Below, in pieces: positions 1 to 6,439 of a stretch of 10,386 nucleotides of DNA; the first letter of the stretch is position 1; every line of letters begins with the position of its first letter. The stretch comes from Phycisphaerae bacterium (GTDB lineage Bacteria > Planctomycetota > Phycisphaerae > Sedimentisphaerales > Anaerohalosphaeraceae), in contig SKKI01000193.1 in the NCBI GenBank assembly GCA_007121565.1, forward strand, positions 1-10,386. Reading direction: 5' to 3'. The position numbers and the translations under genes were made by a program. The notes below the pieces were generated by a model. That model was not told where the DNA came from. It ran no database searches and saw only the letters and a program-made list of their open reading frames with translations.

Positions 1-648
1 GCGACGATTATTATGGAATCGTATGCCCGTTTCGGCAAGGCCAAAGGCGCGGCCGGTTTCTTTGCCGAGGTCATCATCGCTCCGGCCTACGACGACGACG
101 CTGTCGAGGTCATCCGCACGCTCAAGGGCTGGGGCCAGCGCGTTCGGCTTCTCGAGACCGGCCCGATAGACCGAAAACAGATTGACGCCGATCAATACGA
201 TGTTCGCTGCCTGGTCGGCGGGCTGCTGCTTCAGCAGCGCGACCTGATCGGCTGGGAACCGGATGCATTGACCGTCCCGACCCAGGCCAAGCCCACCGCC
301 GAGCAGCTTGAGGATTTGCGTATCGCCTGGCTGTGCGCCAAGCACGTCAAGAGTAATACCATCACACTGGTCAAGGACCGCACACTCGTCGGGGTCGGCG
401 CCGGTCAGATGAATCGCGTCGAGTCGGGGCACATCGCCATCAAACAGGCCGGCGAACACGCAAAAGGAGCCGCGATGGGCTCGGATGCCTTTTTCCCCTT
501 CCCGGACAACGTCGAAAACGCCGCCAAAGCGGGCATTGCCTGTGTTGTTCAGCCCGGCGGCTCAAAAAAGGACGACGAGGTCATTGCCTGCGCCGACAAA
601 CACGGCATTGCAATGGTCTTTACCGGAAAACGCCATTTCTATCATTGA
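1..648 (+). CDS. purH: PurH, bifunctional AICAR transformylase / IMP cyclohydrolase, C-terminal part
   Basis: PurH catalyses the last two steps of de novo purine synthesis: formyl transfer from 10-formyl-tetrahydrofolate to AICAR, then ring closure to IMP. It acts in the cytoplasm. The frame is open from base 1, so the ATG at 13 is internal and the gene is cut by the window edge. About 215 residues are present, roughly the last 40% of a usual 510-530 residue protein, all within the transformylase domain. Recognisable family segments are PTAEQLEDLRIAW, KHVKSNTI, VGVGAGQMNRVES, SDAFFPFPDNVENAAKAGI, VQPGGSKKDDEVI and the ending HGIAMVFTGKRHFYH. The N-terminal cyclohydrolase domain lies outside the window, so its integrity cannot be judged. 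The stop is TGA at 646-648. An intrinsic terminator follows 31 nt later, so this is the end of its transcript. Confidence 0.97.
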   Translation, partial: ATIIMESYARFGKAKGAAGFFAEVIIAPAYDDDAVEVIRTLKGWGQRVRLLETGPIDRKQIDADQYDVRCLVGGLLLQQRDLIGWEPDALTVPTQAKPTAEQLEDLRIAWLCAKHVKSNTITLVKDRTLVGVGAGQMNRVESGHIAIKQAGEHAKGAAMGSDAFFPFPDNVENAAKAGIACVVQPGGSKKDDEVIACADKHGIAMVFTGKRHFYH

Positions 649-661
649 TCGCATCGATCAA
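645..661 (+). repeat. Small inverted repeat overlapping the purH stop codon
   Basis: TTGATCG, a 3-nt loop CAT, then CGATCAA form a perfect 7-bp stem that includes the TGA stop codon at 646-648. There is no T-run directly after it, so it is not a terminator by itself. It could protect the 3' end of the purH mRNA or be chance. Function is not shown. Confidence 0.4.
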
Positions 662-679
662 AGGCGTTTTGCCGATGCC

Positions 680-721
680 GACAGCGTCCCGGTGGTGGAT
701 CGGGACGCTGTCGTTTTTTTT
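680..721 (+). terminator. Intrinsic (Rho-independent) terminator of purH
   Basis: GACAGCGTCCCG (680-691) pairs perfectly with CGGGACGCTGTC (701-712) around a 9-nt loop. After one G comes a run of eight T (714-721) on the plus strand. This 12-bp GC-rich stem plus U-tract is a textbook intrinsic terminator for purH. On the opposite strand the stem is not followed by a T-run, so it should be largely unidirectional. It lies just beyond the end of convergent metK and would keep purH transcription from running antisense into metK. Confidence 0.93.
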
Positions 722-726
722 GTTTG

Positions 727-1932
727 TTATAGTCCAGCGGCCTTGCGGAGTGTGTCGGCCATGTCGGTTTGTTCCCAGGTAAAGTCCGGGTGCTTGCGTC
801 CGAAGTGGCCGTTGCGGGCGGTTTCTGTGTAAATGGGGCGTTTGAGTTTGAGGTGGTCAATCATTCCTTTCGGCGTCAGGGGGAAGGTCTTGCGCACCAC
901 ATCCTCAATGAGCAGCTCATCGATGCGGGCGGTGTTTTCGGTGTTGACCAGCACACTGATCGGCTCGGCCAGGCCGATGGCGTAGGACAACTGTACTTCG
1001 CAGGCCTCGGCAAGCCCGGCCGCGACGACATTTTTGGCGATGTAGCGGGCCATATAGCTGGCCGAGCGGTCCACTTTTGACGGGTCTTTGCCGCTGAAGG
1101 CCCCGCCGCCGTGGCTGCCGCGCCCGCCGTAGGTGTCGACGATGATCTTGCGTCCGGTCACGCCGCAGTCGCCTTTGGGGCCGCCGGTGACAAAGCGCCC
1201 GGTTGGATTGATGTGATAGATTATTTTCTTATCGACCAGCTTGGCCGGCAGTACCGGCAGGATAATCTGTTCGATGATCTGCTTTTTAATCTCGCGGTAG
1301 GGGACATCGGCGTCGTGCTGCGTGGAGACAACGACGGTATGGATGCGTTTGGGCTTGCCGTTGTCGCCGTATTCGACGGTGACCTGGCTTTTGCCGTCCG
1401 GGCGCAGCCAGGGCAGTTTGCCGGTTTGCCGCATGCGCGCAAGCCGATCGGTCATTTTATGGGCCAGGTAAATCGGCATCGGCATCAGTGCCGGGGTCTC
1501 CTTACAGGCAAAGCCGAACATCAGTCCCTGGTCGCCGGCGCCTTGTTCTTTATGCAGCCCTTTACCTTCGGTAACGCCTTGCGAAATATCGGCGCTTTGC
1601 CTGCCCAGTGCCACCAGAACAGCACAATTGTCGGCGTCAAAGCCAATCTCCGGATGGGTGTAGCCGATTTCCCGGATGGTTTTTCTCACCACATCGGAGA
1701 TATTGACCATAGCCTTTGTGGTCACTTCGCCGGCGATCACGGCCATGCCGGTTGCCACCAGCGTCTCGCAGGCCACCCGGCTGTCCGGGTCCTGGGCCAG
1801 CATAGCGTCCAGAATGGCATCGGAAATCTGGTCGGCGACCTTGTCCGGGTGTCCCAGCGTTACGGATTCACTGGTAAACAAGTGGCCCCGATTGTTGAAT
1901 CGACCTGCTGTGGAACCTGTCTTTTTTGTCAT
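727..1932 (-). CDS. metK: S-adenosylmethionine synthetase (methionine adenosyltransferase)
   Basis: This enzyme makes S-adenosylmethionine, phosphate and diphosphate from L-methionine and ATP in the cytoplasm, supplying the main methyl donor of the cell. The protein has 401 residues, close to the usual 380-400. Family hallmarks are all visible: GHPDK (residues 27-31, ATP/Mg site), GAGDQG (131-136, signature 1) and [16 protein letters not shown] (275-290, phosphate-binding P-loop-like signature 2). The ATG at 1932 is supported by AGGAG eight nt upstream and by the family's usual N-terminal spacing (about 17 extra residues before HLFTSESV). The stop is TAA at 727-729. It has its own promoter upstream and converges on purH. 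The neighbouring DUF547 gene on the same strand is 132 bp upstream and need not share its transcript. No residue loss or frameshift is seen. Confidence 0.98.
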   Translation of the reverse strand: MTKKTGSTAGRFNNRGHLFTSESVTLGHPDKVADQISDAILDAMLAQDPDSRVACETLVATGMAVIAGEVTTKAMVNISDVVRKTIREIGYTHPEIGFDADNCAVLVALGRQSADISQGVTEGKGLHKEQGAGDQGLMFGFACKETPALMPMPIYLAHKMTDRLARMRQTGKLPWLRPDGKSQVTVEYGDNGKPKRIHTVVVSTQHDADVPYREIKKQIIEQIILPVLPAKLVDKKIIYHINPTGRFVTGGPKGDCGVTGRKIIVDTYGGRGSHGGGAFSGKDPSKVDRSASYMARYIAKNVVAAGLAEACEVQLSYAIGLAEPISVLVNTENTARIDELLIEDVVRKTFPLTPKGMIDHLKLKRPIYTETARNGHFGRKHPDFTWEQTDMADTLRKAAGL

Positions 1933-1940
1933 TGCACCAA

Positions 1941-1945
1941 CTCCT
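1941..1945 (-). promoter_or_regulatory. Ribosome binding site of metK
   Basis: On the minus strand AGGAG lies 8 nt before the metK ATG. It is the clearest Shine-Dalgarno sequence in the window and fixes the start at 1932. Most other genes here have weak or badly spaced ones. Confidence 0.85.
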
Positions 1946-1978
1946 GTGGGTTACTGTGAAAAATGAAATAAAATCTTG

Positions 1979-2006
1979 ATTATAACCACTACTAACAAGG
2001 GGTCAA
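1979..2006 (-). promoter_or_regulatory. Sigma70-type promoter of metK
   Basis: On the minus strand a -35 box TTGACC (plus-strand 2001-2006) and a perfect -10 box TATAAT (1979-1984) are separated by 16 bp. Transcription would start near 1972, leaving a leader of about 40 nt before the ATG at 1932. That is too short for any known SAM riboswitch plus expression platform, so methionine/SAM control, if present, would have to act at the promoter. An inverted repeat overlaps the -35 box (separate entry). Confidence 0.8.
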
Positions 2007-2019
2007 AATAAAAATGACC
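2001..2019. repeat. Inverted repeat over the metK -35 box, possible operator
   Basis: GGTCA (2001-2005), a 9-bp AT-only spacer, and TGACC (2015-2019) form a short inverted repeat that includes the metK -35 hexamer. With imperfect outer bases the arms match at 7 of 9 positions. The position suits a repressor site, but a 5-bp perfect arm can arise by chance and no known regulator motif is recognised. Confidence 0.35.
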
Positions 2020-2064
2020 TCCCAAAGGCGTTTTTTGTGGGCCTGACAGGCAGAGAAATGAGGA

Positions 2065-3138
2065 TTATTGCTCGTTGAGCGTCCAGTCAAAGTCCATAAG
2101 ACGAATCGCGGGGTCGTTGGTTAGCAGCCACGAGGCCTGCTCTTCGGGAAGATGCTCATACAGGAAATTCAGCCATGCCCGCTCTTCAGGTCTGCGCGAG
2201 CGAAATCGCAATATCTCGGCATACTCTGAATTTATAAACGCATTGCGGTTCATCGAAAAGACGTTTGACAGGTACAGTACGTTGCTGCCGGTGTCGATGC
2301 GCATGCCGTGCTGCGAAGCGAGAAATCGCCGCACCTGATCATCCAACTGCTCATCCAGTGTCTCGGGCACAAACGGCTCATTGCGCAATAACGCCCCGCC
2401 GCGGGCCGCATGCGTCAGCGCAAAGCTGATGCGCGGGTCCTGGTAACGATCCAGCAAAAGGTCATTGCGCATTTCCTGCAGATTGTATTCCAGTCCCATG
2501 ATGCGAAAAAATACCCGCGTCCAGGCCCCGGGAATCTGCATAATGCTGTTGCCCGGATAAAATATCATATACCACTTGGGTTCAATCGGGTAATTGTCGA
2601 TAATCAGTTTGAGGGTGCAGGCGTTGTACGTGTTGATCCAGAAGGCGATGCGCTGCTCACGGTCCAGGCTCATCAGGACGGCCGGATGCAATTGCTCAAG
2701 GACGTTAGCGGCTCGGATCAAATCGATCCGCTTGCGGCGGAGGGTCGCGTAGTCCACATCGCCGGTTTTGGAGACATATTCGTCGCTGAATATCCGATCA
2801 AAATAGTCAAACAATTCCACGATATCTTCGGCATCCGGAAACATCGAGTCGAAACCGTCGGGCTCTTCTTGCGGCTGCTGCTGATCGGTGATCGCATCGG
2901 GCTCGGCGCCCTGAGGCGGCTCGTTGGGGTCGGATGGTGTGGATGGGGTATCCGGACTGGCTGGGTCGTCATCCTGGTCGCCGTCCGTCTGCGTTTGGGC
3001 AGGGGCACCGTCGGTGTTTTCGGCGTTATGTGCAAGGACTTCGGGCAGAGCGGTGATGCTCAGTACGAGCCCGGCAAAGATGGCCGCCGCGGCCCACCAG
3101 CACCGCTTATGCTGCAATATCTCGCGTAATGTCATCAT
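2065..3138 (-). CDS. Membrane-anchored DUF547-domain protein
   Basis: DUF547 proteins have no settled function. The 357-residue product has a short basic N-terminus, then one hydrophobic segment (about residues 13-32) that could be an uncleaved anchor or a signal peptide. An acidic, Pro/Gln/Asp-rich low-complexity spacer follows (about 38-95), then the DUF547 region (about 105-350). Family marks are AFWINTYNACTLKLII (165-180), the segment DPRISFALTHAARGGALL (234-251) and the ending FDWTLN (350-355). Odd point: the segment after ISFAL normally carries cysteines (an NC(A/G)xxxCPPL-like pattern), and here reads THAARGG with none. The domain should sit outside the cytoplasmic membrane. The start is one of two adjacent ATG codons (3136-3138 or 3133-3135), with no strong ribosome binding site. 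It is divergent from the transporter operon. The domain assignment is firm; the role is unknown. Confidence 0.88.
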   Translation of the reverse strand: MMTLREILQHKRCWWAAAAIFAGLVLSITALPEVLAHNAENTDGAPAQTQTDGDQDDDPASPDTPSTPSDPNEPPQGAEPDAITDQQQPQEEPDGFDSMFPDAEDIVELFDYFDRIFSDEYVSKTGDVDYATLRRKRIDLIRAANVLEQLHPAVLMSLDREQRIAFWINTYNACTLKLIIDNYPIEPKWYMIFYPGNSIMQIPGAWTRVFFRIMGLEYNLQEMRNDLLLDRYQDPRISFALTHAARGGALLRNEPFVPETLDEQLDDQVRRFLASQHGMRIDTGSNVLYLSNVFSMNRNAFINSEYAEILRFRSRRPEERAWLNFLYEHLPEEQASWLLTNDPAIRLMDFDWTLNEQ

Positions 3139-3160
3139 CCCGTTACGAAAAATGATTTTA

Positions 3161-3172
3161 TGGTATTTACCA
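3161..3172. repeat. 12-bp palindrome TGGTA-TT-TACCA upstream of the DUF547 gene
   Basis: TGGTA and TACCA arms surround a 2-bp centre, 23 bp before the DUF547 start codon. It could be a binding site or a leader hairpin. It is short enough to be chance. Confidence 0.3.
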
Positions 3173-3279
3173 AGCTGCGAATAACGTATTGTTATAAAGA
3201 CTGTTACTGCTTAGATTTTCAAAAGTTCATTGCCATAGGCCAGATATCCTTTTATTCGGTTTATTTTACGCGTCGAATA

Positions 3280-3300
3280 ACAAAAGTTTATCACTTTTGT
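3280..3300. repeat. Perfect 8-bp inverted repeat, candidate operator
   Basis: ACAAAAGT (3280-3287), a 5-bp spacer TTATC, then ACTTTTGT (3293-3300). The 21-bp dyad sits near the middle of the divergent intergenic region. CAAAAGTT followed by a near-identical base pair and AT recurs in direct orientation at 3220-3230 (CAAAAGTTCAT against CAAAAGTTTAT at 3281-3291). It lacks GC and a T-run, so it does not look like a terminator. A dimeric regulator site serving one or both divergent genes is plausible but unproven. Confidence 0.5.
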
Positions 3301-3390
3301 ACACGAAAGTCTATATATGTTTGCAACGCCGTTTTTTCGGACCGGAAGCTGAACCAAACGACTATCCCGGTTCGTATACACTGAAAGACC

Positions 3391-3419
3391 TTGACAGCTA
3401 TCCGATATGGGGGTAAGCT
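3391..3419 (+). promoter_or_regulatory. Candidate sigma70-type promoter of the transporter operon
   Basis: A perfect -35 hexamer TTGACA (3391-3396) is followed after 17 bp by TAAGCT (3414-3419). The latter keeps the three most conserved -10 positions (T1, A2, T6) but only three of six overall. It would give a leader of about 45 nt before the ATG at 3473. A second, weaker combination (TTGTCA at 3421, GGTAAT at 3444) overlaps. The true start of transcription is uncertain. Confidence 0.4.
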
Positions 3420-3472
3420 TTTGTCAACATTTGTGTATGTATCGGTAATTCTTATTAAAGATGGTAGGATAT

Positions 3473-4588
3473 ATGAAAGAAATAGTCCCTTTGCTGTGCA
3501 TTTTTGGTCTTTTCTGTCACAGTTTGCAGGCTGTTCCTGTTGGCGACGTGTCGTCGGTTCGTGAACGTCTCCAGCAGACCGGCGATGAGCCGACCCAGTC
3601 TGACCGGAACGCGATTGATGATTTCTGGCATACCGCCATGGATATGATGCTCTTGAGCGAGGAGTCCTCTGAGATTGTGTCGATTCGTCGGGAGATCCAG
3701 AAGCAAAAAGGCACCGAGCCGCTTAGTTTTTATGCCACTGTGTATACACAAATCGGCAGAGATCACTTGCAAACAGCTTTTGAGACGGTTGATCAGTGGG
3801 TGGCATCCGACAGCCAAACACTGATGCGTCGGAATTTGATGATTTTAACCGCCCAAATGCAAAGCCCTCTGTTGGCAGAATTTGGGCTGGATCGCCTGGA
3901 CGATCCGGATGATGTGGTTCGGTATTGGGCAGTCAAGAGCGTTGCCGGCAGGGCGATACGTTCACAGCTTATTGACCCGGCTACCGGCGATGAAGCGTTA
4001 ACCCGGCAGATTCTCGATGCGCTGCTTGATCGCGTTCAGGACGAGTCGGATATAGAGATTCTGCGTGCCATTGTGACATTTGCGGCCGGGGTGGACCGTC
4101 CGGCGGCCCATGAGATTCTCCAGGCTGCTGCCCAGCGGCGGGCCCAGGCGTATATGAACTGGGATGTGGCTGATGAGTGGTTCGACGGGGCACTGCTGAG
4201 AATGACGGGCCAGGTGATTCTCGAACAAAGGCCGTCCGAGGCTCGCGCGGCATTGGGGCGGCACTTTGCCGAGTTGCTGTCGCTGGTTTTCCAACGGTAT
4301 ATGGCCGATCCCAGTCCGTTGAGCGATACGCAGCGGGATGCTTTGGTGGGCGTTATTGCGGAAGTGGAAACGCAGGTTTTAAACCGTATTATGGATCAGC
4401 CGACGCCTTTTATACGCCTTATTCAGCGCGGCGGCGCGGGGCTGGAACGCGAATTTGAGGCCTACTTCGGCAGTGGTGCCGGGGCGGGACACCTGGCCTC
4501 ACGTTTGGGATTTAACTATGGAAGTACTGGCACCGGCCAGCCTGTCCATACCCCGCCGCGGCTGCCCGATCCGCCTGCAAGCGAGTAA
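3473..4588 (+). CDS. Unrecognised secreted alpha-helical protein, first gene of the ABC importer operon
   Basis: I do not recognise this protein. From the ATG at 3473 it has 371 residues and begins with a compact signal peptide (MKEIVPLLCIFGLFCHSLQA, probable cleavage after SLQA), so it should be exported. An in-frame ATG at 3461 would add four residues. The later start is preferred because AGGA at 3466-3469 lies just before it, though only 3 nt away, and because the signal peptide then starts with Met-Lys-Glu. The mature part looks almost wholly helical. Stretches such as DDPDDVVRYWAVKSV and VQDESDIEILRAIVTFAAG resemble HEAT-like repeats, but weakly. The C-terminal 40 residues are Gly- then Pro-rich and probably disordered. 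The stop is 3 nt before the first binding-protein gene, so co-expression with the importer is likely. Its role there is unknown. Confidence 0.8.
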   Translation: MKEIVPLLCIFGLFCHSLQAVPVGDVSSVRERLQQTGDEPTQSDRNAIDDFWHTAMDMMLLSEESSEIVSIRREIQKQKGTEPLSFYATVYTQIGRDHLQTAFETVDQWVASDSQTLMRRNLMILTAQMQSPLLAEFGLDRLDDPDDVVRYWAVKSVAGRAIRSQLIDPATGDEALTRQILDALLDRVQDESDIEILRAIVTFAAGVDRPAAHEILQAAAQRRAQAYMNWDVADEWFDGALLRMTGQVILEQRPSEARAALGRHFAELLSLVFQRYMADPSPLSDTQRDALVGVIAEVETQVLNRIMDQPTPFIRLIQRGGAGLEREFEAYFGSGAGAGHLASRLGFNYGSTGTGQPVHTPPRLPDPPASE

Positions 4589-4591
4589 TCA

Positions 4592-6439
4592 ATGAACACA
4601 TTGACTGGATATCAGAAACGCCGAGAACGTCGCCCGCTTCGATGTAACGATCGCGGGTCATGTCTCCGCCGCCGCCGGGTTGTGCTGGTCGGCTGGTGCT
4701 TGCTGCTCGGCAGTACCGCCGCCCTGATCGGCTGTGACCGCAACCAGCCGGATCGAGCAGGGGATACGATTATACATCATCGGCTTCGGGATAAGGTCCA
4801 GACGCTGGATCCGGCTGAGGTGGGCGACACAATCAGCTCCGCGGTCGCCGGCGACATCTTCGAGTGCCTGTATGATTATGATTACACCGCTCGACCCTAT
4901 CAAATGGTTCCTTTGCTGGCGGCCGACATGCCGCAGATCAGTGAAGACCAAACCGTCTACCGTATTCCTATTCGACAGGGGGTTTATTTTCATGACAATC
5001 CCTGCTTTCCGGATGGCGTTGGAAGAGAACTGGTGGCGGACGATTTTGTCTATGCGTGGAAGCGTATCGCAAATATCAAAAACAGGAGTAAAAGCTGGTG
5101 GATTTTTGACGGCCGCATTGTCGGGCTGGATGCGTTTCGGGACTATACACGCGATACACCAGCGGAAGAGGTAGATTATGACCGTCCTGTAGAGGGGTTA
5201 TATGCCGAGGACGATTATACGCTTGTGGTCAAGCTTGTGCGCCCATGGCCGCAATTTGTGATGTGGCTTCAGTATATCGCCACCGCCCCGATGCCCCGCG
5301 AGGCAGTGGACTATTACGGCCCCCGCATCGGGCACAATCCGGTGGGAACCGGGGCGTATCGCCTGGTGCGCTGGCAGCGGGGCAGCTATATTGAGGCCGA
5401 ACGCCACCGGCGCTACCATGGCGTCGTTCAGTTGGCAGACGGCAGTCGGCAGCAATTGCCCTATATCGACCGTGTCTTCTGGCGCATCATCATTGAAGAT
5501 CAGCCGCGCTGGCTGTTATTTATGCGCGGAGAGCTGGATATGAACAGCATTCCCAAAGACAATTTCGGCCAGGTGATTTCAATGGGTGTCGAGATGACCG
5601 ACCAGATGGTCCAGCGCGGCATTCAGTTGAGAGATTTCGATGAGCCCAATACCTTCTGGGTGGGCTTCAATATGGCCGACGGCGTCCTTGGCGAGAACCA
5701 TCCCCTGCGTCAAGCCATCAGCTTGAGTATCGATCGGCCTGGATTCATCGACTTGTTCCAGAACGGCCGCGGCCGAATCGCCCACGGGTATATCCCCCCG
5801 GTGATGAATGAATATGACCCTTCGATTGCGGAGTATTCGTCGTCGCGACTGGATTTGAACAAGGCCCGCCGGCGATTGGCTGAGGCTGAGCAGCTTAACG
5901 GCGGCCCGATCGGCCCCTTGCGGCTGGCGGTGGGCGGTACCGATGCGACCATCCGTCAGATGGGACAGTTTCTTCAGAACTGTATGGCCTCAATCGGCCT
6001 GCGGGTGGAGCTGGAGATGTTCGATTGGCCGACATACCTGGAGCGGCTGCGCAACGGCAGCCACCAGATGTTTTTTTCCGGATGGATGGCCGATTATCCG
6101 GACGCGGAAAACTTTATGAAGATTTATTACAGCAAAAACGCCCCCTGGCCCAACAGCTCGCAATACAGCAACCCTGAATTTGACGCGATTTATGAGCAAA
6201 TTGCTGTTATGCCCGACAGTCCCGAACGCACCGAACTGTATCGCAAAGCCCAGCGTATTGTTGTTCAAGACCTGCCAAAAGCGTTTGTGTACCATCGCAT
6301 TTCATATTTGCTGCACCATGAATGGGTGAAAAATGTTGTGCCAAATGCCTATCGAGCCGATATGAATGGTATGGGACTGACAAAATTTTACCAGTTGGAT
6401 ACCGACACACGTGAGCATTATAAAAAGACATTTCGGTAA
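4592..6439 (+). CDS. Peptide ABC transporter substrate-binding lipoprotein (SBP family 5), copy 1
   Basis: This is an OppA/DppA-like binding protein (family SBP_bac_5) that would capture a peptide or related ligand outside the membrane and deliver it to the permeases downstream. It has 615 residues. The long Arg-rich N-terminus and hydrophobic segment (about 30-47) end in a lipobox LIGC with Cys48 as lipidation site. Asp49 at +2 would favour inner-membrane retention under the E. coli rule. RRRRVVL at 26-32 loosely resembles a Tat motif. Family marks are ADDFVYAWKRIAN (149-161), PVGTGAYRL (250-258) and GWMADYPDAENF (497-508), the last being a hallmark near the C-terminus. A CFPDG segment (138-142) is shared with copy 2. 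ATG at 4592 follows the upstream stop by 3 nt, with no good ribosome binding site, suggesting coupling. Substrate cannot be read from sequence. Confidence 0.93.
   Translation: MNTLTGYQKRRERRPLRCNDRGSCLRRRRVVLVGWCLLLGSTAALIGCDRNQPDRAGDTIIHHRLRDKVQTLDPAEVGDTISSAVAGDIFECLYDYDYTARPYQMVPLLAADMPQISEDQTVYRIPIRQGVYFHDNPCFPDGVGRELVADDFVYAWKRIANIKNRSKSWWIFDGRIVGLDAFRDYTRDTPAEEVDYDRPVEGLYAEDDYTLVVKLVRPWPQFVMWLQYIATAPMPREAVDYYGPRIGHNPVGTGAYRLVRWQRGSYIEAERHRRYHGVVQLADGSRQQLPYIDRVFWRIIIEDQPRWLLFMRGELDMNSIPKDNFGQVISMGVEMTDQMVQRGIQLRDFDEPNTFWVGFNMADGVLGENHPLRQAISLSIDRPGFIDLFQNGRGRIAHGYIPPVMNEYDPSIAEYSSSRLDLNKARRRLAEAEQLNGGPIGPLRLAVGGTDATIRQMGQFLQNCMASIGLRVELEMFDWPTYLERLRNGSHQMFFSGWMADYPDAENFMKIYYSKNAPWPNSSQYSNPEFDAIYEQIAVMPDSPERTELYRKAQRIVVQDLPKAFVYHRISYLLHHEWVKNVVPNAYRADMNGMGLTKFYQLDTDTREHYKKTFR

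Larger units (their letters stand above)
3139..3472. other. AT-rich divergent intergenic region
   Basis: This 334-bp stretch separates the minus-strand DUF547 gene from the plus-strand transporter operon and must hold promoters for both. It is visibly richer in A and T than the flanking genes. It holds a perfect 8-bp inverted repeat (3280-3300), a 12-bp palindrome (3161-3172), a TTGACA hexamer (3391) and a TTGACA/TGTCAA inverted pair (3391-3427). A 74-codon open frame at 3160-3384 has no ribosome binding site and a composition fitting translated AT-rich spacer, so it is not called. I see no convincing promoter for the DUF547 gene. Confidence 0.8.

Noticed and set aside
1111..1959. A 282-codon plus-strand open frame opposite metK
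   Set aside because: It lies antisense to the strongly supported metK gene. Its composition is that expected from the reverse of a GC-rich gene, and no protein family is recognisable.
659..2034. The 12-nt sequence CAAAGGCGTTTT on both sides of metK (659-670 and 2023-2034), with a looser resemblance near 9488
   Set aside because: Exact 12-mers are expected to recur a few times by chance in 10 kb, and the third place is coding sequence. No target-site duplication or mobile element accompanies them.
2020..2064. A possible terminator after the DUF547 gene on the minus strand
   Set aside because: Only 4-5 bp stems with poor loops can be drawn (for example GCCTG/CAGGC with a 1-nt loop), and they are not followed directly by a clean T-run.
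1933..2064. A SAM riboswitch before metK
   Set aside because: The promoter leaves about 40 nt of leader and no riboswitch-like stem-loops are visible.
2410..3129. A 239-codon plus-strand open frame opposite the DUF547 gene
   Set aside because: The minus-strand frame carries clear DUF547 motifs; this frame shows no motif and has no ribosome binding site.
3160..3384. A 74-codon open frame in the divergent intergenic region
   Set aside because: It is translated AT-rich spacer, rich in Tyr, Phe, Ile and Cys, with no ribosome binding site, and it would occupy the region that must hold two promoters.
4177..4458. A 93-codon alternative frame inside the helical-protein gene
   Set aside because: It overlaps wholly with the longer frame that has a signal peptide and operon spacing; there is no motif or start signal of its own.
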